Source: Rhodothermia bacterium (lineage in GTDB: Bacteria; Bacteroidota; Rhodothermia; Balneolales; Balneolaceae). Taken from it: a stretch of 64,000 nucleotides of DNA. Shown in pieces: positions 29,234-42,526 of this stretch (the first letter of the stretch is position 1; each line of letters opens with the position of its first letter). Under the pieces are notes generated by a model that searched no databases, had not been told where the DNA came from, and saw only the letters and a list, made by a program, of their open reading frames with translations. The stretch is from NCBI GenBank assembly GCA_030427885.1, contig JAUICM010000001.1:1-64000 (forward strand), given 5' to 3'. The translations under genes were made by a program, and so were the position numbers.

Positions 29234-32143
29234 ATGAAAAAAAGGACAATATTAAATACCATGAATATAAATTTTAGTAGGTGGTTAGCTGTCATCGCAG
29301 GGTTGCTTTTTTTAGGGAGCAGCACATTGCATGCACAAGTGAATACGAACTGGGATTTTTCACAATCCACCCTTGGGGATTCTACAACAGCTGATTGGTG
29401 GATCTTAGGCGAAGATTTTGCAGATCACGAATTTATTAAAGATCCCGATGATTCTACCAATATTTTACTTCAAACCACACTTACAGATACAGCCAGCGTA
29501 GATAATCCGTGGGACGTTCAGGTAACAAGTGTAAATACCTTATTAGAAGCAAATTCAACCTATGTGATATCAGGCCGGATAAAATTCATTAGTTCTGATT
29601 CAGAATCCGGAGTCCTGAATTTTGTTTCAGGTGATGTCGGGCTTAATCAGTATGGGGCTGCAATTAATCATAATGAGTGGACGGTTTTTGCTTTTGATAC
29701 AGTGTATACTGATACCGCAGTAACTGCTAATGTTGGATTCCATCTCGCTGATCCATCAATAGGAAACGGAGATATTTTTCAAATCGATTATATAAGCGTA
29801 GCGAAAATCGAAGAGCCAACTGAAGAGCCATCTACACCAGAAGATTTTGTGAATGCTAACGGTGACTTTTCTGATTCCGAGTTAGGACCGACAACAGGTA
29901 CACCAAACTGGTGGATTTTGGGTACTGATTATGCAGAATATGAAATAATAGAAGACCCGGATAATGCGCCTAACAGACTTCTGAAGGCTAAACTGACTGA
30001 TGTTGGGTCTGTAACCAATGCCTGGGACATTCAGGCTGTAAATACAGGAATACAATTTGAGGCAAACTCCAAATACGTAGTTTCAGCCCGATTCAAATAT
30101 ATAAGTTCAACAGGCGCTTCAACCGGATCAATTAGTTTTGATCCAGGACCTGCAGTTGGCGGAGCCCGGTATGGTGTTTCTATTCCAAGCGGAGAGTGGA
30201 CTGTAATTACTTTAGATACAGTTAAAACGGATACAGCATTCATTGCTAATATTGGGTTACATTTAGGTTTTGAATCCCATGCCAATGGTGACAGTACTTA
30301 TATCGACTACATCAAAGTAGAAAAGTATAGCGAAGTATCTACGTATCCAGATTCAATTCCTGAACCTCCTTATGCTGTTGGAGAAATCATCAACTATAAT
30401 GGTAGTCTTACCTTTAGTGATTCAGGGGCTACAGCACCTGAAAACTGGACCATTTCTGCAGCAACCGGATCGTCTGTTGAGGTAACCGATGATGCCGCTG
30501 ACGGGGATGAACGTGCTCTGGTATTTAATGTAAGCTGGAATAGCAGTACCAATTGGTATGAAAATGAGGTGGTAAATGAGCCTATAAACGTAGTACAAGG
30601 AGAAAAGTATCGTGTATCAGCGTATATGAAAGCAGATTCTGAAGGCCGAATCGGTCGCATGTATTTAGGTATGCCAGAAAGTGGTGGATGGGAGCGGGCC
30701 AGAGGCTTCGAAACTCCTCAGCTAACTTTAAACACAGAATACAAGGAATTCAGTTTTGAGCATGTTGCTTCGGCCAGTAATGAGACCAATGGAATGAGAG
30801 TTGGTATCGAATTTAACAATGAAGTTAATGATGGTGCTACGATAACTATTGATAATGTCCGGGTTACAAAACTACCGAATGTGGTTGAAAAACAGGAACC
30901 AATCGCAAAGGGTAAGAATAAATGGCTGGGTAACATTTACAGTTCTCCACAGATCCAGAATTTTGAAAGTTACTGGAATCAGGTAACTCCTGAAAACGCT
31001 GGTAAATGGGGAAGTGTGGAAGGAACACGAGACCAAATGAATTGGGGAGGATTGGATGCTGCTTATAATTTAGCTAAAGACAACGGATTCCCGTTCCGGT
31101 TCCATATTCTTATTTGGGGTGGACAGCAACCAGGCTGGATTAATGACCTGAGCAGTGAAGAACAGCTCGAGGAAATTGAAGAATGGATGGATGCTGTTGC
31201 AGAACGATATGATGATCTGGATTATGTAGAAGTGGTTAATGAAGGGTCGAACGGGCACCAATTACCTGATGGCCAAAGTGGCGAAGCAAATTATATTGAG
31301 GCACTCGGTGGAACTGGTGAAACCGGGTTTGACTGGATAATTACTGCTTTTGAAATGGCTCGGGAGCGATTCCCTAATAGCAAACTTATGATCAATGATT
31401 ATAACATTGTTAGTAGTGTTTCATGGGGATCTCAAGCCGCACGTAATTACAAGCGAATTATTGACGAGTTGAAATCCCGTGGTCTTATTGATGCAATCGG
31501 CGTCCAGGCTCATGCTTTTTCGACCGTAGGTACACAAGCTGAGATGCGTTCTGTACTCAACTTACTTGCCGAAACAGGACTTCCTATTCAGGCAACAGAG
31601 CTGGATATCGATGGTGATGCTAATGCCATAGCCGATGCAACTTCAGATGCAAAGCAGCTTGAGAATATCAAACGTATTTTTCCGGTATTCTGGGAGCACC
31701 CTGCAGTAGAGGGTGTTACCATGTGGGGTTGGAGATCAGGCATGTGGAGAACCGATCAGGATGCATTCCTGATCCGTGATGATGGTGGGGAACGCCCTGC
31801 ATTGAATTGGTTGAGAGCCTATGTTGATACAGCAAATGTTCAATTTAGTGTTTCCAATGAGATTGAGGAAACATTGCCGGGCGAATTTAAATTGGATAAT
31901 AATTACCCAAATCCATTTAACCCGAGTACCAGCATTTCATATCAAATACCCGCTGCTGCCGATGTAAAAATCAATGTATATGATATCACAGGAAGGTTGG
32001 TACAATCTTTAGTGAATGCAAGACAATCAGCTGGATCTTATACGATCAACTTTAATGCATCAGCATTATCTACTGGTGTGTATTTCTATGAATTAAGAGC
32101 TGGTAGTTTCAGGGATGTTAAAAAGATGACATTGATTAAATAA
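29234..32143 (+). CDS. Modular GH10 endo-beta-1,4-xylanase with three N-terminal CBM-like domains and C-terminal sorting domain
   Basis: The 969-residue protein starts with a signal peptide ending LHAQ. Two similar CBM4/9-like beta-sandwiches follow (about 37-195 and 207-370; both begin with NWDFS or NGDFS and contain WWILG), then a third of the same class (about 385-545). The GH10 barrel spans about 550-870, with acid/base Glu670 in VVNEGSN and nucleophile Glu789 in ATELDID. The usual LVWH segment reads LIWGGQQPGW, so the conserved His is Gly. The end (about 885-969) is the NYPNPFNP sorting domain ending KKMTLIK, which implies a secreted or surface enzyme. This is the only clear endo-xylanase in the window and defines the locus substrate. 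Confidence 0.95.
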   Translation: MKKRTILNTMNINFSRWLAVIAGLLFLGSSTLHAQVNTNWDFSQSTLGDSTTADWWILGEDFADHEFIKDPDDSTNILLQTTLTDTASVDNPWDVQVTSVNTLLEANSTYVISGRIKFISSDSESGVLNFVSGDVGLNQYGAAINHNEWTVFAFDTVYTDTAVTANVGFHLADPSIGNGDIFQIDYISVAKIEEPTEEPSTPEDFVNANGDFSDSELGPTTGTPNWWILGTDYAEYEIIEDPDNAPNRLLKAKLTDVGSVTNAWDIQAVNTGIQFEANSKYVVSARFKYISSTGASTGSISFDPGPAVGGARYGVSIPSGEWTVITLDTVKTDTAFIANIGLHLGFESHANGDSTYIDYIKVEKYSEVSTYPDSIPEPPYAVGEIINYNGSLTFSDSGATAPENWTISAATGSSVEVTDDAADGDERALVFNVSWNSSTNWYENEVVNEPINVVQGEKYRVSAYMKADSEGRIGRMYLGMPESGGWERARGFETPQLTLNTEYKEFSFEHVASASNETNGMRVGIEFNNEVNDGATITIDNVRVTKLPNVVEKQEPIAKGKNKWLGNIYSSPQIQNFESYWNQVTPENAGKWGSVEGTRDQMNWGGLDAAYNLAKDNGFPFRFHILIWGGQQPGWINDLSSEEQLEEIEEWMDAVAERYDDLDYVEVVNEGSNGHQLPDGQSGEANYIEALGGTGETGFDWIITAFEMARERFPNSKLMINDYNIVSSVSWGSQAARNYKRIIDELKSRGLIDAIGVQAHAFSTVGTQAEMRSVLNLLAETGLPIQATELDIDGDANAIADATSDAKQLENIKRIFPVFWEHPAVEGVTMWGWRSGMWRTDQDAFLIRDDGGERPALNWLRAYVDTANVQFSVSNEIEETLPGEFKLDNNYPNPFNPSTSISYQIPAAADVKINVYDITGRLVQSLVNARQSAGSYTINFNASALSTGVYFYELRAGSFRDVKKMTLIK

Positions 32144-32186
32144 TGTTCATTACATCTGATAAAGAAGCATGAGTTGAATTGAAAGA

Positions 32187-32217
32187 ACCCGGTATATATC
32201 TCATGCCGGGTTTTTTT
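32187..32217 (+). terminator. Terminator after the xylanase gene
   Basis: AACCCGG pairs with CCGGGTT, followed by seven Ts, 43 bases downstream of the GH10 stop. It separates the xylanase transcript from the esterase series that follows. Confidence 0.88.
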
Positions 32218-32373
32218 ATAAAACTTAATTAACTGACAGGTTATTAATGAGTTGAACTAAAAGTTAATTTCATTACATTATAAATGTATTTAATACACTT
32301 ATTAGGTTCTGGTATCTTTCTGAAATTGGTGATTATGCATAAGCAATACCTGATGAACTAATGGATTCATAAA

Positions 32374-33945
32374 ATGAAGAAAATAACACACGTATTTTTG
32401 GTAGCGCTTTTCGTTGGTTTAGCCGGGTGTGCTACTAATGACCCGACAACAGTTGTTGTAGAACAGGGCATACTAAAGGGATATATGGATGACGGACTTG
32501 TGATATTTAAAGGGATTCCTTTTGCTAAACCACCAGTCGGGGATCTTCGATGGGCAGAACCAAAACCAGCGGAATCCTGGAATGGAACAAGATCAGCAAC
32601 GGAATATGAGCCGGCATGTTGGCAGGGTGGAGAGCCTTCAACGGGTAAAAGTGAAGATTGTCTGTATTTGAATATCTGGAGCCCGGCGACATCACCCAAT
32701 GAGAAATTACCGGTAATGGTATGGATTCATGGTGGTGGTTTTGCTTTTGGCTCACCATCGGATGACTGGACTTCCGGAGAAATGCTTGCAGAGAAAGGAG
32801 TGATACTTATAAGTGTGGCTTACAGATTGGGTCAATTAGGATTCCTTGCACATCCGGAACTAACAACAGAAAGTTCAAATAATGCATCCGGCAACTATGG
32901 ATTAATGGATATGATTGCCGGACTAAAATGGATTCAGACTAACATTAGCAAGTTTGGAGGAGATCCTGAACGGGTAACAATTTTTGGAGAGTCAGCCGGA
33001 GGAATCGCGGTGAGTCAGCTGGCAGCATCGCCTGAAGCGGCAGGTCTGTTTCAGGGAGCGATTTCTCAGAGTGGAGGATCATTTGGTCCAAACCGACCAA
33101 GAACCTTTCCCGGTGAGAATATGAAATTACTGAAGGATGCTGAAAAAGACGGACTTGCCTTACAGGATCGGGCAGGAGTTTCATCTCTTGCAGAACTTCG
33201 TGCTATAGAACCTCAGGATTTGCCCGGTGGATTTGGAGTAGGTGGAGGATGGCCTATTGTAGATGGCTATATAATCCCTGATGATCAGTACAAAATGTAC
33301 GAAGCCAATAACTACAATGATGTTCCGGTATTAATAGGATATAATTCGGATGAAGGACTGAGTTTTTCAAGAACTACAGACCCTCTGGAACACATAGAAA
33401 GTGTGGAACAAAGATTCGGTCCTTATGCCGATGATTTGCTCGAAGCCTATCCGGTTGGAAAAAATAATGTACCTAAAACTGCTAGGGATCTGATTCGGGA
33501 TGCCGCGTTTGGATGGCAAACCTGGGCATGGGCTAAGCTCCAGGCGGAAACTGGAACTTCGAAGGTATTCTACTACTACTTCGATCAACACCCCGAGTTT
33601 CAGGAAGATTCCCCAAAATATGGACATGGAACTCCTCACGGACACGATGTTGGATTTGTGTTCAAGCACGTAGATCTGGAAAGTGAGAATTACACTGATT
33701 CCGACCTTGAATTATCAGAAGTTATGGCTACTTATTGGACCAACTTCGCGAAACATGGTAATCCAAATGGTAATAGCGTACCTGAATGGCCACAATTTAC
33801 GAACGAAAATCCCGATGTGATGTATCTAAAAGGAGCGGTTCCTTTTGTGGGTCCAGTTCCGAGTGAAGAAGCTCTGGAAGTACTGGATGACTACTTCGAA
33901 TGGCGCCGCACTGATGAAGGAGTCACATGGGCAAAAACAAACTAG
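32374..33945 (+). CDS. Type-B carboxylesterase lipoprotein
   Basis: The 523-residue protein has a lipobox LAGC (Cys19). The type-B carboxylesterase (PF00135) signatures are clear: FKGIPFAKPPVGDLRW, SEDCLYLNIW, IHGGGF, and the triad Ser207 in GESAGG, Glu327 in NSDEG and His422 in PHGHD, with the family's usual spacing. It starts the esterase-rich half of the locus after a terminator, so it probably has its own promoter in the 230 bases before it. In xylan loci these enzymes may act as feruloyl or acetyl esterases; specificity is inferred from context. Confidence 0.93.
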   Translation: MKKITHVFLVALFVGLAGCATNDPTTVVVEQGILKGYMDDGLVIFKGIPFAKPPVGDLRWAEPKPAESWNGTRSATEYEPACWQGGEPSTGKSEDCLYLNIWSPATSPNEKLPVMVWIHGGGFAFGSPSDDWTSGEMLAEKGVILISVAYRLGQLGFLAHPELTTESSNNASGNYGLMDMIAGLKWIQTNISKFGGDPERVTIFGESAGGIAVSQLAASPEAAGLFQGAISQSGGSFGPNRPRTFPGENMKLLKDAEKDGLALQDRAGVSSLAELRAIEPQDLPGGFGVGGGWPIVDGYIIPDDQYKMYEANNYNDVPVLIGYNSDEGLSFSRTTDPLEHIESVEQRFGPYADDLLEAYPVGKNNVPKTARDLIRDAAFGWQTWAWAKLQAETGTSKVFYYYFDQHPEFQEDSPKYGHGTPHGHDVGFVFKHVDLESENYTDSDLELSEVMATYWTNFAKHGNPNGNSVPEWPQFTNENPDVMYLKGAVPFVGPVPSEEALEVLDDYFEWRRTDEGVTWAKTN

Positions 33946-33997
33946 AAGTAAACTTAAAAATGATATTCAGTTTTATCCTTTAAGCTTGACTGAATAA

Positions 33998-37495
<3,498 letters not shown>

Positions 37496-37571
37496 CAGAT
37501 TTATTGCTATGATCTATAAGCATACAAAGCTGACTTATTTGTTTTGATAAATTTATAAAACTGAATATTTC

Positions 37572-38459
37572 ATGAACCTTAAAACTATAACTTCCATTAT
37601 TTTTCTGGCATTACTATCTGTAAATACTGCCTACTCACAAAGCCCTGATCCGGACTTCCACATCTATATAGCTTTTGGGCAGTCCAATATGGAGGGTTTT
37701 CCAGGGATTGAAGAACAGGATAAAGGATATGAAAACGACCGGTTTCAGGTATATGCCTCAGTTGATTTCCCAGAGCTGGAACGACAGAAAGGAACATGGT
37801 ATACGGCTAGCCCTCCATTATGCCGACCTAACAGTGGACTGAGTCCTGCAGATTATTTTGGAAGAACCTTGGTGGAAAACCTTCCCGAAAACATTAAGGT
37901 TGGTATTGTTAGTGTTGCCGTAGCAGGTAGCAAAATTGAGTTATTCCAGAAAGACAATTTTCAGGAATATGCATCAACAGCACCAGGTTGGATGGAAGGT
38001 ATTATCAAGACCTATGATGGAAACCCTTATCAATATTTAATTGATAGAGCTAAAGAGGCTCAAAAAAAAGGTGTTATTAAAGGAATATTACTCCATCAGG
38101 GTGAATCCAACACCGGAGATGAAGAATGGCCAGATAAGGTTCGGGGCATCTATAATAATATCATCAAGGATCTGAATTTAGATGCGAGCCAGGTACCTTT
38201 ACTAGCTGGAGAGTTGGTTCATGAAGATCAGGAAGGGGCTTGTGCGAGTATGAATAAAATCATAGCAACACTTCCTGAGGTAATTACTAATTCCTATGTT
38301 ATTTCTTCCTCCGGAGCACCTGCACGGCGTGATCATCTGCATTTTACCCCGGAAGGGTACCGGATACTTGGAACCCGATACGCAGTTCAAATGCTGAAAT
38401 TAATGGGTTATGAACAGGAAGAAATTAAGATGCCGGAGAATGTCTCAGTAAATAAATGA
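37572..38459 (+). CDS. SASA-type acetylesterase (CE6-like), single domain
   Basis: The 295-residue protein has a signal peptide ending AYSQ. It has the same SGNH-type esterase domain as the enzyme at 17449 (IYIAFGQSNMEG with Ser38; HQGESNTGDEEWPDKV; DHLHFTPEG with Asp254 and His257), but without the binding module or sorting domain. It is therefore probably periplasmic where the larger one is exported. Likely role is deacetylation of xylo-oligosaccharides. Its stop codon overlaps the start of the next esterase gene in ATGA, a sign of coupled translation. Confidence 0.93.
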   Translation: MNLKTITSIIFLALLSVNTAYSQSPDPDFHIYIAFGQSNMEGFPGIEEQDKGYENDRFQVYASVDFPELERQKGTWYTASPPLCRPNSGLSPADYFGRTLVENLPENIKVGIVSVAVAGSKIELFQKDNFQEYASTAPGWMEGIIKTYDGNPYQYLIDRAKEAQKKGVIKGILLHQGESNTGDEEWPDKVRGIYNNIIKDLNLDASQVPLLAGELVHEDQEGACASMNKIIATLPEVITNSYVISSSGAPARRDHLHFTPEGYRILGTRYAVQMLKLMGYEQEEIKMPENVSVNK

Positions 38460-39382
38460 CAGAAATTAAAACCAACATCAATAGTATGAAGAAGTTTATA
38501 CTTTTAATATTAACCGTACTACCACTTACAGTAGCTGGTCAACAGGTTATTCCATTGTATCCGGGGGAGGTACCAAATAACCGGGTCACAGGCTCAGATG
38601 CTGATCCCCGGCCGGCAATGCTCCGAAAAGTGATAAATCCAACGCTGGAAGTGTATCGGCCCGATGAAAATAATGCAACCGGTGCCGCGGTTATAATTTG
38701 TCCTGGTGGTGGCTATAGCGTAATTGTTTTCGAAGGCGAAGGAGTTACTGCAGCAAAAGAATTTGCCCGAAATGGAGTTACTGCTTTTGTACTGAAATAC
38801 CGGCTTCCGGAGGATACTCTTCAGGTAAATAAAACCATAGCTCCATTACAGGATGCACAACAGGCGGTAAAGATCATAAGGGAACAAGCAAAAGAATGGG
38901 GACTGGATTCAGACAAAATCGGAATTATGGGCTTTTCAGCAGGTGGTCATCTTGCTTCAACTGCAGCTACCCATTTCGAAAATGTACTAATAGATAATCC
39001 TGAAAATACCAGTGTACGTCCTGATTTTCAGATCCTGGTTTATCCGGTCATAACTATGCAGGCAGAACTTACACATCAGGGTTCAAGAGACGAATTATTG
39101 GGATTAAACCCAACTAAAGAAACAGTAGATCTTTATTCAAATGAGCTTCAGATCACAGAAAAAACTCCTCCGGCATATATTACTCACAGTGGTGATGATA
39201 GTTTGGTACCGGTCAAAAATAGTATTCAATACTATAAGCAGTTGCTCAAACATAAGGTGCCAGCAGAAATGCATTTATATCCGAAAGGGAATCACGGATT
39301 TGTACTAAGGGAGCCTGTTGAGGAATGGATGCATCCACTCTTCAGGTGGATGCGTAATTCGGGCTTTATTTCCACACCCTAA
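38456..39382 (+). CDS. Alpha/beta-hydrolase acetyl esterase (BD-FAE-like)
   Basis: The 308-residue frame starts in a four-base overlap with the previous gene; an ATG at 38486 would give a shorter signal peptide ending VAGQ. The fold is shown by CPGGGYSVIVFEGEG (oxyanion region), nucleophile Ser161 in GFSAGGH, Asp247 or Asp248 in SGDDSLVP, and His280 in GNHGF. This family contains bifunctional feruloyl and acetylxylan esterases from xylan loci of gut Bacteroidota. It is co-transcribed with the SASA enzyme and 34 bases upstream of the fourth CE1-like esterase. Confidence 0.9.
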   Translation: MTEIKTNINSMKKFILLILTVLPLTVAGQQVIPLYPGEVPNNRVTGSDADPRPAMLRKVINPTLEVYRPDENNATGAAVIICPGGGYSVIVFEGEGVTAAKEFARNGVTAFVLKYRLPEDTLQVNKTIAPLQDAQQAVKIIREQAKEWGLDSDKIGIMGFSAGGHLASTAATHFENVLIDNPENTSVRPDFQILVYPVITMQAELTHQGSRDELLGLNPTKETVDLYSNELQITEKTPPAYITHSGDDSLVPVKNSIQYYKQLLKHKVPAEMHLYPKGNHGFVLREPVEEWMHPLFRWMRNSGFISTP

Positions 39383-39398
39383 TAAAATCGATCGTTAA

Positions 39399-40532
<1,134 letters not shown>

Positions 40533-40541
40533 TAGAATAGC

Positions 40542-40647
40542 AATTCCCCAACGCTTGCAGATCCAGTGTAAGCAACGAGGTTGCGATAGAATTAAGCCGA
40601 TATGACAAGAACCTGTGTACGTCCGAAGGACTTCACAGCGTTCGGTT
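40542..40647. repeat. Left RAYT-associated repeat
   Basis: This is a degenerate copy of the repeat on the other side of the transposase gene, in the same orientation. It starts AATTCCCCAACGCT, contains one AACGAGGTTGC unit with AGAATTAA, and ends GAAGGACTTCACAGCGTTCGG. It lies just past the stop of the plus-strand esterase. Confidence 0.85.
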
Positions 40648-40664
40648 TAAAGAAAAAAGATGAA

Positions 40665-41291
40665 TTAAAATTCAAACTCACTTTTCCCATAATTCCCCTT
40701 AAACTCCTGATGAGCTGCTTTAAAATTATTCTTTCCGCCAAATACGTTTAATACCAGATCTGAGAAAATAATATCAGAGGAATTATTTAAGCATGCAGAA
40801 TATGAGGAATGCGGATAATCAGAATAGGTATCGGTAATACCATGATGAACTGGATTTCTGTGGATGTAGCATAAAACATTTTGAAGGTATTCTTCAGAAT
40901 CGATGATTCTTTTGTTAATTCTGCCATCCCAAAGCGGACCAGTTCTGTTGTATTTAGAGTTGAAATGCTTGGAATAACTATTCATCCAATGACTGATCAA
41001 AGTATGAACGGGGAATGATCTTTTATCAGGATTTGGAAGTATATAATGTGAGTCAAAATCAGACTCCGGAACTACGCTTATTTTATTATCCGATTCATTT
41101 TCGTGAAGCACCTTAATAAGAAAATGGAAGTGATTTTTTAAAATACAATAAGCATAGGTTTCAACAGTAAGAGAGAGGTAATACCTGAATTTTTCAAGAA
41201 AGAAAGCATAGTCCTGTGTTGTGTGGAAAGTATTAGCAGAATTTACCCCTCTATTGTATATGTGATAATATGAACCCAGTTCAAATCTCAT
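40665..41291 (-). mobile_element. REP-associated tyrosine transposase (RAYT, Y1/HUH type)
   Basis: The 208-residue protein belongs to the TnpA-REP branch of the IS200/IS605-like single-strand transposases. It has GSYYHIYNRGVN near the N-terminus, the HUH metal site His54/His56 in NHFHFLIK, and the catalytic Tyr142 in CYIHRNPVHHG, all intact. RAYTs are thought to mobilise or amplify short REP repeats rather than themselves. Here the gene is flanked on both sides by related repeats in direct orientation and sits where two convergent transcription units meet, a typical neutral location. Its coding frame shows no damage, so it may still be active. Confidence 0.93.
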
Positions 41292-41376
41292 TAATGTGAA
41301 AGTACATTAGTGGAGATCTTAATTCAATTATCATATTTGTTTAGCTTTATTGCAGTTTCCGAATCAAGCCTTTTCA

Positions 41377-41571
41377 AATTCCCCAACGCTCGCAGGTCCA
41401 GTGGACGCAGCGAGGTTGCTATAGAATTAAACCTATTATGACAGAACCTGTGAACGCAGTGAGGTTGCTATAGAATTAAACCTATTATGACAGAACCTGT
41501 GGACGCATTGAGGTTGCTAACGTAGTATGGCAGAACCAGCGAGCGCCCGAAGGACTTCACAGCGTTCGGTT
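41377..41571. repeat. Right RAYT-associated repeat with 49-base tandem units
   Basis: This is the expanded counterpart of the left repeat. After AATTCCCCAACGCT it contains two full 49-base tandem units (41401-41449 and 41450-41498; each has GAGGTTGCTATAGAATTAA and ends ACAGAACCT) and a third partial unit. It then closes with GAAGGACTTCACAGCGTTCGG as on the left. The end can fold, with CGAACGC facing GCGCTCG on the minus strand, as in a REP palindrome. The stop codon of the adjacent hydrolase begins at the next base. Confidence 0.85.
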
Positions 41572-42489
41572 CTAATCAATATTCTTTTTATCCACCGTCC
41601 AAAGCTCTGAAGCAGCCAATCCCGGAGGATTTCCGGTAAACATCTTTCCAGCCTCTTCATCACTTTTTAGCTGCCATTGATACCAAGCCGTAGCTACTTT
41701 CGCAAAATCCCCGCCATGTGGCTGACGATAGGTGCCCCCGTGACCCACATCCATATTGGCAACAAATACCGGAACATGATCAATTCTTTTAAAATCATCC
41801 ATTCCATTATTGTAGGCTATATCTGACTCGCCACCAAGCATATATATTGTTGGTGAGTGAAGTTTTTCAAGATGATCTTTTGTGAGAGCAGGCATCCCTG
41901 GAAATCCGCCGGGCTGAGGAAGAATTCCACTGTTAAATACACCCAATGTTTTAACTCTTGGATCAGGGGCGGCTTCCAGAGCCTGAAGTCCACCACAAGA
42001 CATTCCACTTACTGCAATATGTTCAGTGTCCACCTTGTTGTAATATGGACTTTTGCTGTCTTTATTCTGTGCGACAGCCCAGTCAATGGCATCAGTTAGC
42101 TGAGAAGAGGTGGATCTTTCTCCCGGACCACCTTCAACACCTTCCTCAGGCATCGGCCCGATGGCAATCACCAGAAATCCATAAGATGCAACTTCATTCA
42201 GAAAGTTCACATGCTCCCATGGAGAGTTGGCGCATGCTCCGTTTCCCCAGGCAATAACTGGTAGTTTTTGATCCCCTTCAAAAGAACTGAGATCAGAAGG
42301 CCTGAAAACAGTATGGGTAGGAAGGGAGGCTTCGGAGATCATCAGTGCGTTGTAAGGGCCCGTTCCCCCGTCTTCAACGACTCTGCTTGTGGTTTGTGCA
42401 TATAATTGTGTTGATAATAGTATCCCCGTGACTACCAGAAAAAGAAAGAGGTAATACCTTCTGGCGATGTTAAGTTTATATGTTTTCAT
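41572..42489 (-). CDS. Secreted alpha/beta hydrolase
   Basis: The 305-residue protein has a long signal peptide ending LYAQ. The hydrolase core shows an AWGNGAC oxyanion segment (about 80-86), nucleophile Ser164 in GMSCGG, acid Asp223 in GGESDIAY and His250 in DVGHGGTY, the arrangement of dienelactone-hydrolase/chlorophyllase-like families. A cysteine follows the nucleophile, which is common in this group. The substrate is unknown; an ester on plant polysaccharide is likely from context. Its stop codon directly abuts the RAYT repeat. It is the last gene of the minus-strand group, 37 bases after the large GH3. Confidence 0.85.
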   Translation of the reverse strand: MKTYKLNIARRYYLFLFLVVTGILLSTQLYAQTTSRVVEDGGTGPYNALMISEASLPTHTVFRPSDLSSFEGDQKLPVIAWGNGACANSPWEHVNFLNEVASYGFLVIAIGPMPEEGVEGGPGERSTSSQLTDAIDWAVAQNKDSKSPYYNKVDTEHIAVSGMSCGGLQALEAAPDPRVKTLGVFNSGILPQPGGFPGMPALTKDHLEKLHSPTIYMLGGESDIAYNNGMDDFKRIDHVPVFVANMDVGHGGTYRQPHGGDFAKVATAWYQWQLKSDEEAGKMFTGNPPGLAASELWTVDKKNID

Positions 42490-42526
42490 GGTTGCTTTGA
42501 TTAGTTATTACTGTGTTTAGAATGTC

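Noticed and set aside
33964-33996. Inverted repeat TATTCAG/CTGAATA after the type-B carboxylesterase considered as a terminator
   Set aside because: The arms are AT-rich with a 19-base loop and no T-run, so termination is not supported.
41401-41537. 49-base tandem repeats considered as a CRISPR array
   Set aside because: Units are contiguous with no variable spacers, no cas genes are present, and the same sequence flanks a RAYT gene.
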